Below, piece by piece: positions 31,963 through 43,100 of a DNA stretch of 64,000 nucleotides (position 1 is its first letter; every line of letters begins with the position of its first letter). Origin of the DNA: Blepharisma japonicum (Eukaryota; Ciliophora; Heterotrichea; Heterotrichida; Blepharismidae). The stretch is from the NCBI GenBank assembly GCA_949751835.1, contig CATKHK010000033.1, positions 62,001 to 126,000 of the forward strand, in the 5' to 3' direction. Made by a program: the position numbers and the translations under genes. Under the pieces are notes generated by a model. It was not told the DNA's origin. It made no database searches and saw only the letters and a program-made list of their open reading frames with translations.

Positions 31963-32817
31963 ATGTTGCCGCCAGACTGCCGACTCCCTTTTCTTGTAGC
32001 GAGGTTTCTACAACTGAAGCATCTGAATATAAAACCCTCCCCCCTGCCATTTAAAACAGAAACAAATCCTTTGCTAGGCTTAACTCTAGCTGAAGATGAC
32101 CCATGCACAATTGTGTTTACAGGATTTTTCTCAGGAAACTCCATAACAGATGGCTATTATTCCATCCAAGTCTACTTAGACCCAGCTCTCGAAATCCCTC
32201 AGAAATGTCTGCTTTCCATTATGCACTGGACAATTGATTTTGAAAACCAAGCTCCGATGCTGACAATAATTAAAGCTTCTGTGGTCTCCACTATTTATTC
32301 ACCTCCCAAAGCTATCTCAGTCCCAGTTGAAAATAATCCAAGAGTTTTTGATTTATTACAGAAATTAAGACATCAAAGAATATTGCTCAGATATGAAATT
32401 TTCCCAGAAGCCAGCCAGCAGGAATTTATAGAGAAAAAAGAAAACGTGGCGCTATTCAGTGATACTTTGATGTCTGATGCGCCTGATACTTTGCCACAAA
32501 TGAGGGCCGTTAATACTCCTTTGAAGGAAAATAAACCGATATCTTTGGGTTTTGGGTCTAAAAGCAAAGAAAAAACAGCTGAATTAAAAGCAAAAAGAGA
32601 GGTGAGGTACATAAGCTCACAAGATGATTTAATGCAAGAATTGCAGCCTTCTTTTAGAGATGAAGTTATGAATGAAGAGTATGGAGAGGATGAGCTGTTT
32701 AGAGAAATAAAAGAAGATGAAGGAATTGAACTTAATAAAGTTGACTTGGATGTTGGTATTGAAGAATTTCCACCTTGGGCACTGGACTATTTGAAGTTCT
32801 TTTATAAAGTTGCCTAA
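31963..32817 (+). CDS. hypothetical protein
   Basis: A 284-residue intact protein, no introns. The N-terminal half (about 1-150) looks like mixed beta structure (PCTIVFTGFFSGN, YYSIQVYLDPAL) that could be an OB-like or similar barrel. The second half is disordered and acidic, ending in a conserved-looking motif PPWALDYLKFFYKVA. No family is recognised. The C-terminal short helix may be a docking peptide. Confidence 0.65.
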   Translation: MLPPDCRLPFLVARFLQLKHLNIKPSPLPFKTETNPLLGLTLAEDDPCTIVFTGFFSGNSITDGYYSIQVYLDPALEIPQKCLLSIMHWTIDFENQAPMLTIIKASVVSTIYSPPKAISVPVENNPRVFDLLQKLRHQRILLRYEIFPEASQQEFIEKKENVALFSDTLMSDAPDTLPQMRAVNTPLKENKPISLGFGSKSKEKTAELKAKREVRYISSQDDLMQELQPSFRDEVMNEEYGEDELFREIKEDEGIELNKVDLDVGIEEFPPWALDYLKFFYKVA

Positions 32818-32962
32818 CTAATGAACTCTCTTATTATTAAATTTATTTATTGAGGATTTAGAAAGTTTTCTTGCTGAAAATGCTTGTATTTTATTAGAAA
32901 TTTTCCCGCTTTAATACTTCCCTCCATTTTTTGTATTAAATTAATCTCAATTATTTTATATC

Positions 32963-33364
32963 TTAAAGCTCCTGCTGTGGCTCTTCTTTTGTGCCTGCTG
33001 GAAGTAATGCTTGATGTATAAATGGAACCGCTCCTCCACTAGAAATTATCGCATTAGCCATTAGTCTGTTTAACTCTTCGTCATTTCTTACTGCAAGCTG
33101 GATATGTCTTGGTAAAATCCTGTTCTTTTTGAAGTCTTTTGCTGCGTTTCCAGCGAGTTCAAGCAGTTCTGCTGCAAGATATTCAAGAACTGATGAAAGA
33201 TAGACTGGAGCTCCAGCACCGACTCTTTCAGCATATTTTCCATGACGCATAAATCTTGAAATACGCCCAACTGGAAATTGTAGTCCAGCTTTTTGAGATC
33301 TTGAAGTTTTTCCTGGGGTTGTAACCTTTCCTCGGCTGCCTTTTGCTTTTGCGAACGTTGACAT
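32963..33364 (-). CDS. histone H2A with unusual docking region
   Basis: A 133-residue protein starting [13 protein letters not shown]; the open frame continues upstream but has no better start. The histone fold is canonical ([49 protein letters not shown]), with both acidic-patch glutamates. After this the docking segment reads [14 protein letters not shown] instead of GGVLPNIQAVLLP, giving an Ile-His pair as in H2A.Z (IPHIHKSL). There is no SQ motif, so it is not H2A.X. It is divergent with the SWEET gene. Confidence 0.92.
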   Translation of the reverse strand: MSTFAKAKGSRGKVTTPGKTSRSQKAGLQFPVGRISRFMRHGKYAERVGAGAPVYLSSVLEYLAAELLELAGNAAKDFKKNRILPRHIQLAVRNDEELNRLMANAIISSGGAVPFIHQALLPAGTKEEPQQEL

Positions 33365-33632
33365 TTTAAATTTATAAGAAGGGGGTGTTTGAGGAATTTT
33401 TATTTTTGATAGCATGGGGCATTTTGGAATAGGAGATCTTGATTTTATAAGAAAATTAATGAATAAATTACCTTTGCGAAAAATTGAGTACACAATAATG
33501 TTAAATTTAAATAAAATTATTACTTCAATTTTCTCTTCTTATGTTTATATTTAGTTTATTGTTTTTATTTGAATAAAATATGCACTATCTGTTATCAAAG
33601 TTGTAAAAATAAGCTATAAGTAAAAATTAAAT

Positions 33633-34292
33633 ATGGAAATGATGATATCATTATTAGGGACTGTTGGATCAATTATTTCAGTCAGTGTTAGCTTATCCCC
33701 AGCCAGTAGAATGATGAAAATCCAAAAAACCAAAAAATTAGATGAAGTTCCTTATTTGTTTTTGCTACTTAATCATCTTTGTTCATTATCATGGGCTGTT
33801 TATGGATATATAGGCGGATATTCTGCAATTATGATTAACAATGGTATATCTACTATAATTGGCCATTACTTTATAGGCTGGTATCACCGAATTAAAGGTG
33901 ATTTTGCTAGCTACATGCTAGGCTACACCGCTGCAATTTTTGCTTCAGCATTGATTCTTATTTCTTTTATTCCTATCGACATTATTGGATGGCTTTGCCT
34001 AATTTCAAATTTCGCGTTATATTTAGGGCCTTTAGAAACATCAAGTAAGGCCTTAGCAGAAAAAAATCCAATTTATATAGATATTTTCATTATAGGAATT
34101 TGTCAAATGAATTCACTCATCTGGATGAGTTATGGGATTCTAGTTCAAAACAATTTTATAGTAGCTCCATGCCTGTTCGGAGCATTTCTCTGTGCTTTTC
34201 AGATAACAATTTATGTTTGGGCAAATAATTGGTTTCCTATCCCGGTTTATGAAAAATTATCTAAACTATTAAGAACAAGAAACAATAATTAA
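33633..34292 (+). CDS. SWEET-family sugar transporter
   Basis: A 219-residue protein with seven predicted helices. The two MtN3 triple-helix bundles are visible: SLSPASRMMKIQKTKKLDEVP with LCSLSWAVYGY in the first, and LYLGPLETSSKALAEKN with MNSLIWMSYG in the second. The family passes mono- or disaccharides down their gradient across plasma or vacuolar membranes. Length is typical of SWEETs (about 220-280). Substrate not predictable. Confidence 0.87.
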   Translation: MEMMISLLGTVGSIISVSVSLSPASRMMKIQKTKKLDEVPYLFLLLNHLCSLSWAVYGYIGGYSAIMINNGISTIIGHYFIGWYHRIKGDFASYMLGYTAAIFASALILISFIPIDIIGWLCLISNFALYLGPLETSSKALAEKNPIYIDIFIIGICQMNSLIWMSYGILVQNNFIVAPCLFGAFLCAFQITIYVWANNWFPIPVYEKLSKLLRTRNNN

Positions 34293-34418
34293 ACAAGTTT
34301 AATTCTTTCTTTAATATTTTTAATAAAAGATCAATAAGTTTTTAATTATATATATAAATTTTTTATTTTTAAATTATTCTTTCGAATTTTTCATTTTTAT
34401 AATAAAATATTCCATTAA

Positions 34419-35741
34419 TTAATCAGCATTTGCAACTTTTTCACTGGTCCCAGGAGCAAAATATCCACTCATTCCTATTTCTGTGCCTTCCAATGTTTCC
34501 TTTTGCATTACGTCATCTAAAATCAGCATCCCCATAAGCCTTAACAACAAAAAAACAATAATAGCCCAAAACATTGCCCAACACATTATAGTAAAAACTC
34601 CTACAACTTGTGCAGCAAGATAATGGCCAGATGATTCTTGCCAAAAAACTCCATAAGTATCTGTTATAAAGCCTGGCAAAAATCCTCCAAAAAATGCTGG
34701 GGCTCCAAAAGTTGCAGATACGTTCATAGTATCATCAATCCTCATCCATCTAAATAATGTATAAAAAATCGTAAACCAAACTCCACATATAAGTCCTACG
34801 ATGCCTGATTGCCATACTGCTGAATTAAAAGCTGATGAGGCTATCATTACTTGTCCTGCTATAAATCCTTGGTAAATAGCTATATAATGGGTATGCAAAT
34901 CATGCTTGCTCATGGTCAATAAGGCATAAGCTGTTATAGCTGATAATGACCCACAAATTCAACTATTGATAGCTCCTATGCCTCGATGAGTATCTGTTGG
35001 TGCTAATGAAATGGTCAGGCCAAAAATTCCGAGGATAGTTAAAGTTGCGCCTAACACATAAATAGCATGGCTTTCCATATAAAAATAATGCTCTGTGCGC
35101 TGATCGTATCTTCCTAGTCTTTTTCCAGTGAGTATTGCAGCTATGAATGCAATAGATCCAGCAAATAAAAATACTGTAATTGTGCCTCCTAAATCAATCA
35201 TTGGGACGTCTTTAATTTCTAAAAAAAGCCACCCTCCACCCCAATCCCAGGCTACCACAACAGGCCAGATCCATGCCATAATGGCGAAAGCTATAAAAGG
35301 ATATACCAAATATTTGACTTTTTCTGCTATTGCACAATTCACTATAAAAATTGTAAAAATCCCAGCCAATCCAAAAAAGGAAGCACAAGATCCATGATAT
35401 TTATTTCGCTGTTTTAGCCATTCGTCTCCACCAAAGAATCGTCTTCCTATAAATTCGTTGTGATAAGGATCGCCAAATGCAAAGGCATATCCTACAAGCC
35501 ACCATGCTGCAAAACCTATAGAGAACTGTAGCCAATTTTTAACTATGATATGGTTTCCAAATCCTTTTCGGCATATTCCATATTCCATCATAGTTAAGCC
35601 AATCTAATTAAATGTTACAAGTCCAAGATAGACAGGTATATCACCTATTGATACCCACGTTAATGGGCAGTTTATATTAGCAATTTCAGTCATTGAGTTC
35701 ATTATGGTTGGATGTGATGGAACTTGAAAAGTACTTGACAT
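34419..35741 (-). CDS. ammonium transporter (Amt/MEP/Rh) family protein lacking the twin His, copy 1
   Basis: A 15-nt intron at 35604-35618 and a TGA Trp give a 435-residue, about 11-helix protein. Family features include FGDPYHNEFIGRRFF, the NCAIAEKVKY segment (GAVAER in Amt), VVAWDWGGGWL, LTGKRLGR and the DD motif IDDTMN. Aligned to E. coli AmtB, DFAGGTVVH reads DLGGTITVF and DDPCDVFGVH reads DDTMNVSATF. Both pore histidines (H168 and H318 of AmtB) are therefore Phe. The first intron lies at the same place as in copy 2. Transport mechanism and substrate are uncertain. Confidence 0.85.
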
Positions 35742-36007
35742 TGATTTTATTTATTATTTTTTATCAGAAATTAGTTGAAGCCATAATAAATTATTTTTTA
35801 AGAGAATGTGGTGTCGGAAATTTGAAATAATTTGTACCATTAAATATGGGATTTTTTCTGTAAACAGCTAAGAAATAGCAAAATTATAAAAAATGATGAG
35901 GACAAATTATTGTGAAAAATGCAAAAAACAGTCTAAAATAAAAATAAAAGAAATATTCAAAAAATGATATGATTATCATTTAAATTTAAAACACGAATAA
36001 ATAATTA

Positions 36008-37306
36008 TTAAATCGCTAAATTTTCAAATTCAAGGTTACTTCCTTCATTTTCAAGGATTTTAATCTGTAATTTGTTGTCTAATTTTAACAACCCAAAAAG
36101 TTTCAAAAATCCAAAAATAATAGCTCCTCACGCCAATGCTCACGGAAAAACTGTTAGAGCAGCTGCTGTTTGAGCTGCGAGAAAATATCCTTTGCTATCC
36201 TGCCAAAAACAGCCATAAGAATCTGTTATAAATCCAGGCAGAAATGCTCCAAAGCCTGCCGGCATCATAAAAGTGGCAGCAATATTCATTGGATCATCAA
36301 TTTTCAACCATTTTCCTACCGAATACCATAAAATAAATCAAATTCCCATAATAATCCCAACGATTCCTGCTTGCCAAGGTGTAGTATTGAATGCAGAAGA
36401 TGCTATAGTAACTTGCCCAGCAATAAATCCTTGATAAATTGAAATATAATGCATATTCAAATCATGTCTAAACATAGCAATGATCATATAATTTGTTATC
36501 GCTGAAAGTGATCCACAAATTCAGCTATTAACAGCTCCTAGTCCTCTAGCAGAGTCAGTTGGAGCAAGCGATACAGTCAAGCTAAAAATCCCAAGCATCG
36601 TTAAAGCTGCTCCCAATGCATAAATGATGTAATTCCCAATTTTAAAAAATTTCTCAGTCAATTTTTCATATCTTCCAGCCCTTCTTCCTGAAATAACAGC
36701 TCCCATAAACCCAAACCCCCCAGCAACTAAAAATATTTGTATAGTTCCTCCAAAATCTACCATAGCTGCTTCAAATTCTTGAAATTCAATCATAAGCCAT
36801 CCTCCTCCCCAATCTCAAGCTACAACAACCGGCCATATAAAAGCCATAATGCAAAAGGAAATAATTGGGTATACAAAAAATCTTACTTTTTCCACTAGTG
36901 CGCCATTTATTATAAAAACCACAAAAATCCCAGATAACCCAAAAAAGGAAGCACAGGAACCATGATATTTTTCTCTTTGTGTTAGCCATTCGTCTCCGCC
37001 AAAGAATCGTCGGCCTATAAATTCATTGTGGTAGGGGTCGCCAAATGCAAATGCATATCCGACCAGTCATCATGCTGCAATACCTACAGAAAACTGTAGC
37101 CAATTTTTTAGTATTATGTGTTTTCCGAAACCTTGGCGGCAGATTCCATATTCTAGCATTGTTAAGCCGATCTATATAGTAGATACCAAGCCGAGATATA
37201 ATGGGACATCTCCGATGGACAGCCATCTTAACGGGCAATTTATTTTGGGAATGCTAGATGGAGGTGCATAAGGCTCTGCAGGTTTGTAAGGCTCATCATA
37301 AGACAT
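36008..37306 (-). CDS. ammonium transporter (Amt/MEP/Rh) family protein lacking the twin His, copy 2
   Basis: A tandem paralog of copy 1, 427 residues, with a 15-nt intron at 37172-37186 located after YLGL exactly as in copy 1, and several TGA Trp codons (including GIAAWWLVGY with two in a row, and AWDWGGGWL). Aligned to AmtB the two pore histidines are again Phe (DFGGTIQIF and DDPMNIAATF). Its N-terminus is distinct and Pro/Tyr-rich (MSYDEPYKPAEPYAPP), a likely regulatory or sorting tail. The paralogs are well diverged, so the duplication is old. Confidence 0.85.
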
Positions 37307-37974
37307 TTATATTTTCTAAGAAATAACTATAAAGCATAAGAAAGAAGAATTTTCAATAATAATTCAATTATTTTTTTATTGCATTAAATATCTGATATGT
37401 AATTTTCAAAGAATTTATGCCAATAAAAATGGAATTTTTTCTGATGAGTTATGAAGAAGCTAAGCAAATTTTTAGCCTTGACTCACAATTTAGTTCCATT
37501 GGGAATTGTTTCTTTTAAATTTGATAAAGCGCTCAAAGAATTTTACTTTTAGTACCCGAATACTCGACAGCTAATAATACATAAATGGATCTGAAATTAT
37601 TATTGCAGCAAATTCAGGAGATTTAATAACTTATTTTCACACTATTATGACTTAATCTTATAATATAAGGTGTTGGCTAATATTTTCATCAAAATGCAGT
37701 TAAATCATTATAAAATAAATCCAGAAAATGCCTGTAAGAAAATATAATTAGCTTTTTAACTTAAAAATAATATAAAAATCTTTATAATCACTTTCTGTGG
37801 GCGCACAAATTAAGTATCATTAGATCTCAATGCTAATTGAATTTAAATAGAGCCGAAAGATAAAACACTTCGCTGTCTATTAAGATGTGTGCTGAATAAC
37901 TCTAAATTTTGAGTCTTAAATTCAATTTACTGCTTTATTGCAGACTTAGAAATGGATTATCCTTTATAAAATAT
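37307..37974. other. AT-rich intergenic region
   Basis: 668 bp between divergent genes. A 33-codon frame with ATG lies at about 37419-37520 but has no other support. No repeats recognised. Confidence 0.45.
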
Positions 37975-38187
37975 ATGGAAAGTGAGAATAAACCTGTAGC
38001 TGAAGAATCCAAAGAAATTAGCCATGAAGCAGAAACTAAAGCCCAAGAAGACCAAGGACCTCAGAAGTCAGGCTTAGTTTGGTCTTCAATGAATGGAGAA
38101 TTAATCATTTCCAATTGTGATTTTACAGGTGCCATCCTCAGTCCAGAAAATAAGAAACTTATAGACTACCTGCAAAGCCTTAACTAA
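37975..38187 (+). CDS. small acidic hypothetical protein
   Basis: 70 residues from the ATG at 37975; the frame is open further upstream but only from a TTG. Residues 1-32 are acidic and disordered; residues 33-70 could fold (SGLVWSSMNGELIISNCDF, then LIDYLQSLN). No family is recognised. Moderate support from composition and ATG context only. Confidence 0.45.
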   Translation: MESENKPVAEESKEISHEAETKAQEDQGPQKSGLVWSSMNGELIISNCDFTGAILSPENKKLIDYLQSLN

Positions 38188-38330
38188 AATAATTTTAAAT
38201 TAAAGTAAAGTCTTCACAGATCCGCTCTATTTTTAAATATGAGCTTATAAAGATTTCTATTTAAATAGATTACTCATTACAAGACTTAATTATTATTGGT
38301 TTTATATATTAATAGCTCAATCAATCATAT

Positions 38331-39623
38331 TTATGCCAATTCTCTCATATTAAAAGAACCTAATGATGAACTTCTTTTTTTATACGCCAAAAGAAAGATT
38401 ATCATCATAACAATCGAACTAGGAATCGAAATAAGCGCCAATATAGGACCAGTTGCACTGCATATTTCTGGAGGTGCAGAAAAGTTTGCTGAAACTTTAT
38501 CGCAGTCATTGCTAAACCAAGCACCTGATTTTCCAAATCATGAAATTGCTGCAATAATATTTAGTATAGGAATCATTACTGCATATGCCTAAATATTATT
38601 TACATAATTTGCATAAGGAAATCCATAATTCTTCCCAAAAATAAGCATCATTAGTGTATATCCAAATAAAAATGATACAGCCAGTGCTAATGATTGAAAA
38701 GTTATATAAGCGTTTGAAGCTGTATACAATGAGTTATACATTTTGCAGGTTCCTAGATCTTCGTCTATTAAGCATTCATAGCTTGCCAAGCACCCTCAAG
38801 GCAAGTCACTGAAGTTTTCATTACATTTGTTGCAATGTGTAATTGACCCAACTCAGCTTTTATTGACTGTTGCTCGAATGGTTCATTTATCGCTTAAAAA
38901 TGAAAATAATATTAAAGCAGCATTCGCTATCAATATAAAAAGTCCTATTAAATACCAATAGAATTCATTCAATCCAAAAATAATTCGATGCTGTGACAAA
39001 TCTCCAAATTGATATAAGTCATTATCTCTGTGATAGTAAACAAAATAAATTGAAAGTAAAGTTAACAAAATAAAAAAACTCTCGAAAATTGCAAGCTTTG
39101 GGCCACTTCGAGCACATACACCTGTTTCTAGAGGATTTTCTGATATATCGCTGCATCTTATATCATACGTTGCTTCGCTTAAATAAAATCATAGCGAAAC
39201 TCCTAATGTGTGGAAAAATAGCATCAAAGCACCAATCATTGTTAAATAAGCTTCAGAGCCATAATATTTCCCTGCTAAAAGCATTATCATTTTTTCAAGT
39301 AAAATCATTCCCATTGCCCCTGACAAAATTTCTAAGCTAATGAACCCAGAAGAAGCTTTATAAATATCATCAAATGATTTGCAAAACCCTATTGAGTTTT
39401 CAGCTTGGCAGGCAAATTTTGCAAAGCATTCCATTCCTCATGATTCATAAGCTTCGGGACAGTCTTTGCATTTAATTAGGCCTAATTCAATAATATTATC
39501 TCCATAAGCTAGCCCAACTCAATTCGTGCTTGTGATATTAATAATAAATAAAATCAGACAAACCATTATGAGCCCAATAGGAATTCCGAACGTTCACCTT
39601 GGCCAAATTACTTTTTCTTCCAT
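38331..39623 (-). CDS. eight-helix membrane protein, two tandem claudin-like modules
   Basis: A 15-nt intron at 38589-38603 and at least seven TGA Trp codons give 425 residues. Two modules of four helices each repeat the same plan. Each first extracellular loop has Trp-x-Gly followed by cysteines: WVGLAYGD...CKDC...C...C and WVGSITHCNKC...C...C. Next come two helices around KYYG or KNYG, a short second loop with two Cys (CSDISENPLETGVC; CDKVSANFSAPPEIC) and a fourth helix. The W-G...C...C loop recalls the claudin/PMP22 superfamily, but four-helix proteins differ widely, so this is by topology only. A cortical or adhesion role is possible. Confidence 0.75.
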
Positions 39624-40175
39624 TTTATAAAGAAACCAATCTCTAAATTAAAAATATTAAATAACTTCGGCGAAAAATTGGCAGACAGAGGTGAAGCTGG
39701 TGGATTTTTTGATAGTGAGAGACTATATTAGACTAGCAAAATTGGGAAAGTGTTTCCTTCGGTAAGGCCATCCAATAAAAGCATTGAGTATTGCATGATT
39801 AAAGAAATCGTTCTCAAAGCATAAGGTATTCTGGTAACTCATCATGGTTATTAGTGCTTATACTGGGAAAACTGGGATTTTTCTTCTAATTTGCATAATT
39901 TAGGTGTGGTTGCGCAATCATTTCTTTATTGTGCATAGTCTTTTTGGGGACAAGTGCATCGGCCATACTAATGAACAGTTAAGTATTCGAGACTTGGGAA
40001 AATATGAAACTGGCCATCGTACTTGTTCCAAAAAGGGACATGAACATTAAGCCCTAATCTTATTCATTCTGTCTAAATTAAATTCAAATGATTAATAAGT
40101 TTGCCAAACCCTCTTTTGCCAATTTCGTTTGCCTCTATTAAAGTCTCCCATTTTAATTATAAACCAATCTGAAAA
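39624..40175. other. intergenic region with possible decayed coding sequence
   Basis: 552 bp with higher GC than other gaps. A plus-strand frame is open for 48 codons at 39904-40050 (GDKCIGHTNEQ, YETGHRTCSKKGHEH, rich in Cys and His) and reads on upstream through TAG and two TAA. The minus strand also reads protein-like in pieces (TEWIRLGLNVHVPFWNKYD). No ATG or family is recognised. Probably a decayed gene. Confidence 0.35.
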
Positions 40176-43100
40176 ATGATTCTGATATTCTTATCATTAT
40201 TTTCTTTATGCTTTGGAGGCATAATTTATCCTAAAACTCCTCGTCCTATAGTAGCTTCTCGCAATAACATGAACGCAGTTTCTGATTATACGTTTTATTT
40301 TCAAATTTCCAGCTATGCTCCAAGTAGCTCAATTTTGACGATTACTTTTCCTTATCCTTATCCTACAGGCTTAGGAATTACTACCTGTTCAGCTCTAAAT
40401 TGAAACCAAGCATCTATTTCCTGCTCAGTCAGTGGGAAATCAGCAATTTTAAACATCGGTGAGCTGAGCAACGCAAATGCGAATAATACTTATACTGTTA
40501 CAATTTATGGGGTGAAAAACCCAAGCATGATGGGAGGAACTGGGATGTTTTCTCTACAAACCAGCACTGGAATTAATATAATTGACTATTGTGACTGATT
40601 TGGAGAGCTTGGAATCACAACTGATGTAAAAACAATCTCTTCAGCTTCAGTGTCCTGCACTACTAATTGTAAAGCAGGACAATCAGGGACTTATGCTATT
40701 TCTTTTACAAATGCAGCAGACTACGAAGTAGGGGCAAGACTATACATTGTGTTTCCTACAAGTTTAACGCTATCAGCGGCCCCATCATGCACATCAACGC
40801 AAATAACAGGAATTACATGTACATCATCAAATAATTTAGTGACTATTTCTGCTTTAACTTCAGTTTTAAATAAAGGGGCAAACACTATTACTTTTACTAG
40901 TGTAGGAAATCCAGCTGTCAGTGGAACTGTGGGGACTTTTGATATTTATAGCTTTCAGCCTATTGTAAATACAATGTATGACGCAGTTTATGGAATAACT
41001 GGGCCAACATTGACAAGCAATTCTATTACTTCTATAACAGCTTGCCCGTCAACTGGTGGAAGCTGTACAGGAAGTTACCCAAATGTAGGGCTTGGATATA
41101 CCCAATATTACTATATTAATTTTGTAACAACAAATCCTATTCCCTACGGTGGCGCAGTTCTACTTACTTTTGTATCAGGATTCACACTGAGGGCTGCCTC
41201 TTGCAATATTTATTATGGGCTTTCTAACCAAGGCTACACTGAAGATGACCAAATTTTATGCAATGTTGACACTACAGCTAGAACCTTAACAATAACAAAA
41301 TTTGCTATGTTTTTAGGAGGGACTGTAAGCTTAAAAGTAATTGCTACAAATCCTACAACTTCAGGGACATATTCATCTTTTTCTGTTTCCACATATTATG
41401 ATACTGGGATGACTCAATTAATAGATACTGGATCTATGGGCTCTATAGTTGTAGCAAATTTCCCACAGCCTAATAAGTGGGTGATTACATGAAGTGGCGC
41501 ATTAACAGTTGGCAATGGAGTGACAGCTTCTATTATTTTTCAGCCCAACACATCGTTACTTTCAGCTCCTTCTGTATCTTTTCAGTTCAATTTCCCATCT
41601 GGGTTTTCCTTCAATGGAACTCCAACTGGATTATGGCTTCCAAACAATGTATTTCCTGACTTAACAGCAGCTGTAACAGCTTCAGGAAGTCCTTTAGTTA
41701 TTACCTTTGCTACAGCTGGTACTTCTAGTATTCCTACTAATAAAGATAACAGAATTCAGATTTTAAGCTCTGGGACTGGGATTGTGTTGCCTTCTATGCC
41801 TGGACATTATTTTATTGAAATGATCACTCTTAATGGTGGAACTCAAATAGAAGGATATTTATATGAAATGATTGTATTGCCTGCATCAATGAGCGGCAGC
41901 GCAATGACTTATAGTATTGATACTGACGTTATGAGCTTATATGAAATTAAATTTACACCTTTAATAGATATCCCTTCTGGATCTGTTCCTGATTTGCCTC
42001 AGCTAAGTTGAGGAACTATAGATGTCCAGTTTCCTACTATGAATTCTAATTGGCAAAATTTATGGCCAGTTGATCTTGGGACTGGCGGAAGTGATGGGAC
42101 ATTGATAGCTTGTAAAGGAATTTCAAACATTCAGCCGTTTTATGGAAGCAGAATCACTTGCAAGCTATTAACGGCTGCTTCTGTAAGTACTTCTACATAT
42201 GTTACAGTGAGGATTACAAATTTTAAAATAATCTATGCTTATGTGCCTGTTACAATCCATATATCAAATATAATTAATCCAGCAACGGCAGATATTTATC
42301 CCTACTTAACCGTTGTCAGCTACTCTATTACCCAGCGAGTTTACCAAACTTTAAATTCAGCCACTTATACACTTCCCCTGGTGAGCTATAGTGATAATAA
42401 CCCATCATTGCCAATTGTAAATGGGAGGTCGCAAGATCCATATGGAGATGGAACTGCATTGATTTCATTTGCTCCTAATACAGTTAATATGGACACAATA
42501 ATGTCGTTTATTTTGTGGACTGAAGGAGATATTCAAACTGGTGGGACTTTATTGATAAAATTCCCAAGCACTTATCCATTGCCTGATTCTGCAATTAGCT
42601 GCTATATAAATTATAAAACAGCCCATACTTGTTATACATATCCAGTTTCTGGCTGGATTTCTATATTAAACACCCAATTTATCATTTATAATCATGTGGA
42701 ATATACAGTAACAGTAAATGGGCTAACAAATCCAGTAGAAGTCGTAGACCCAGCTATGCCGTCAATGGTGGTCATTACAGGATATGTGGAAGAAGAGTAT
42801 GTGTATTTTCATGATTTTAATTATTTTGACCCAGGAGCTATTGATCCTGTTCATGTGTTTCCAAGCTCTTATAATGCTTTAGCTACAGATATAACGTATA
42901 CATGGCTGTTTACATGTGCAGATGATATCCCAGCTGGAGGTAAAATTGTATTGACTTTTCCAAAGACAAATTATGTTTTAAACACCTATCCCACCCCTTC
43001 TTGCTTAATCTCAGGACTTGATGATGTGAGTTCAACATCTGCAGTCACTTGCACAGTTAATGGGAATACAATAGAAGTAACAAATTTTGCTACCTATACA

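Noticed and set aside
33365-33493. N-terminal extension of H2A
   Set aside because: The upstream residues are unrelated to histones and [13 protein letters not shown] is a typical H2A start.
35128-35397. 89-codon plus-strand frame
   Set aside because: Antisense to the conserved membrane domain of the first Amt gene.
36008-37306. Second Amt gene as a pseudogene
   Set aside because: It looks fragmented in the standard code, but with TGA=Trp and one 15-nt intron it is a full-length frame with the same intron site as its paralog.
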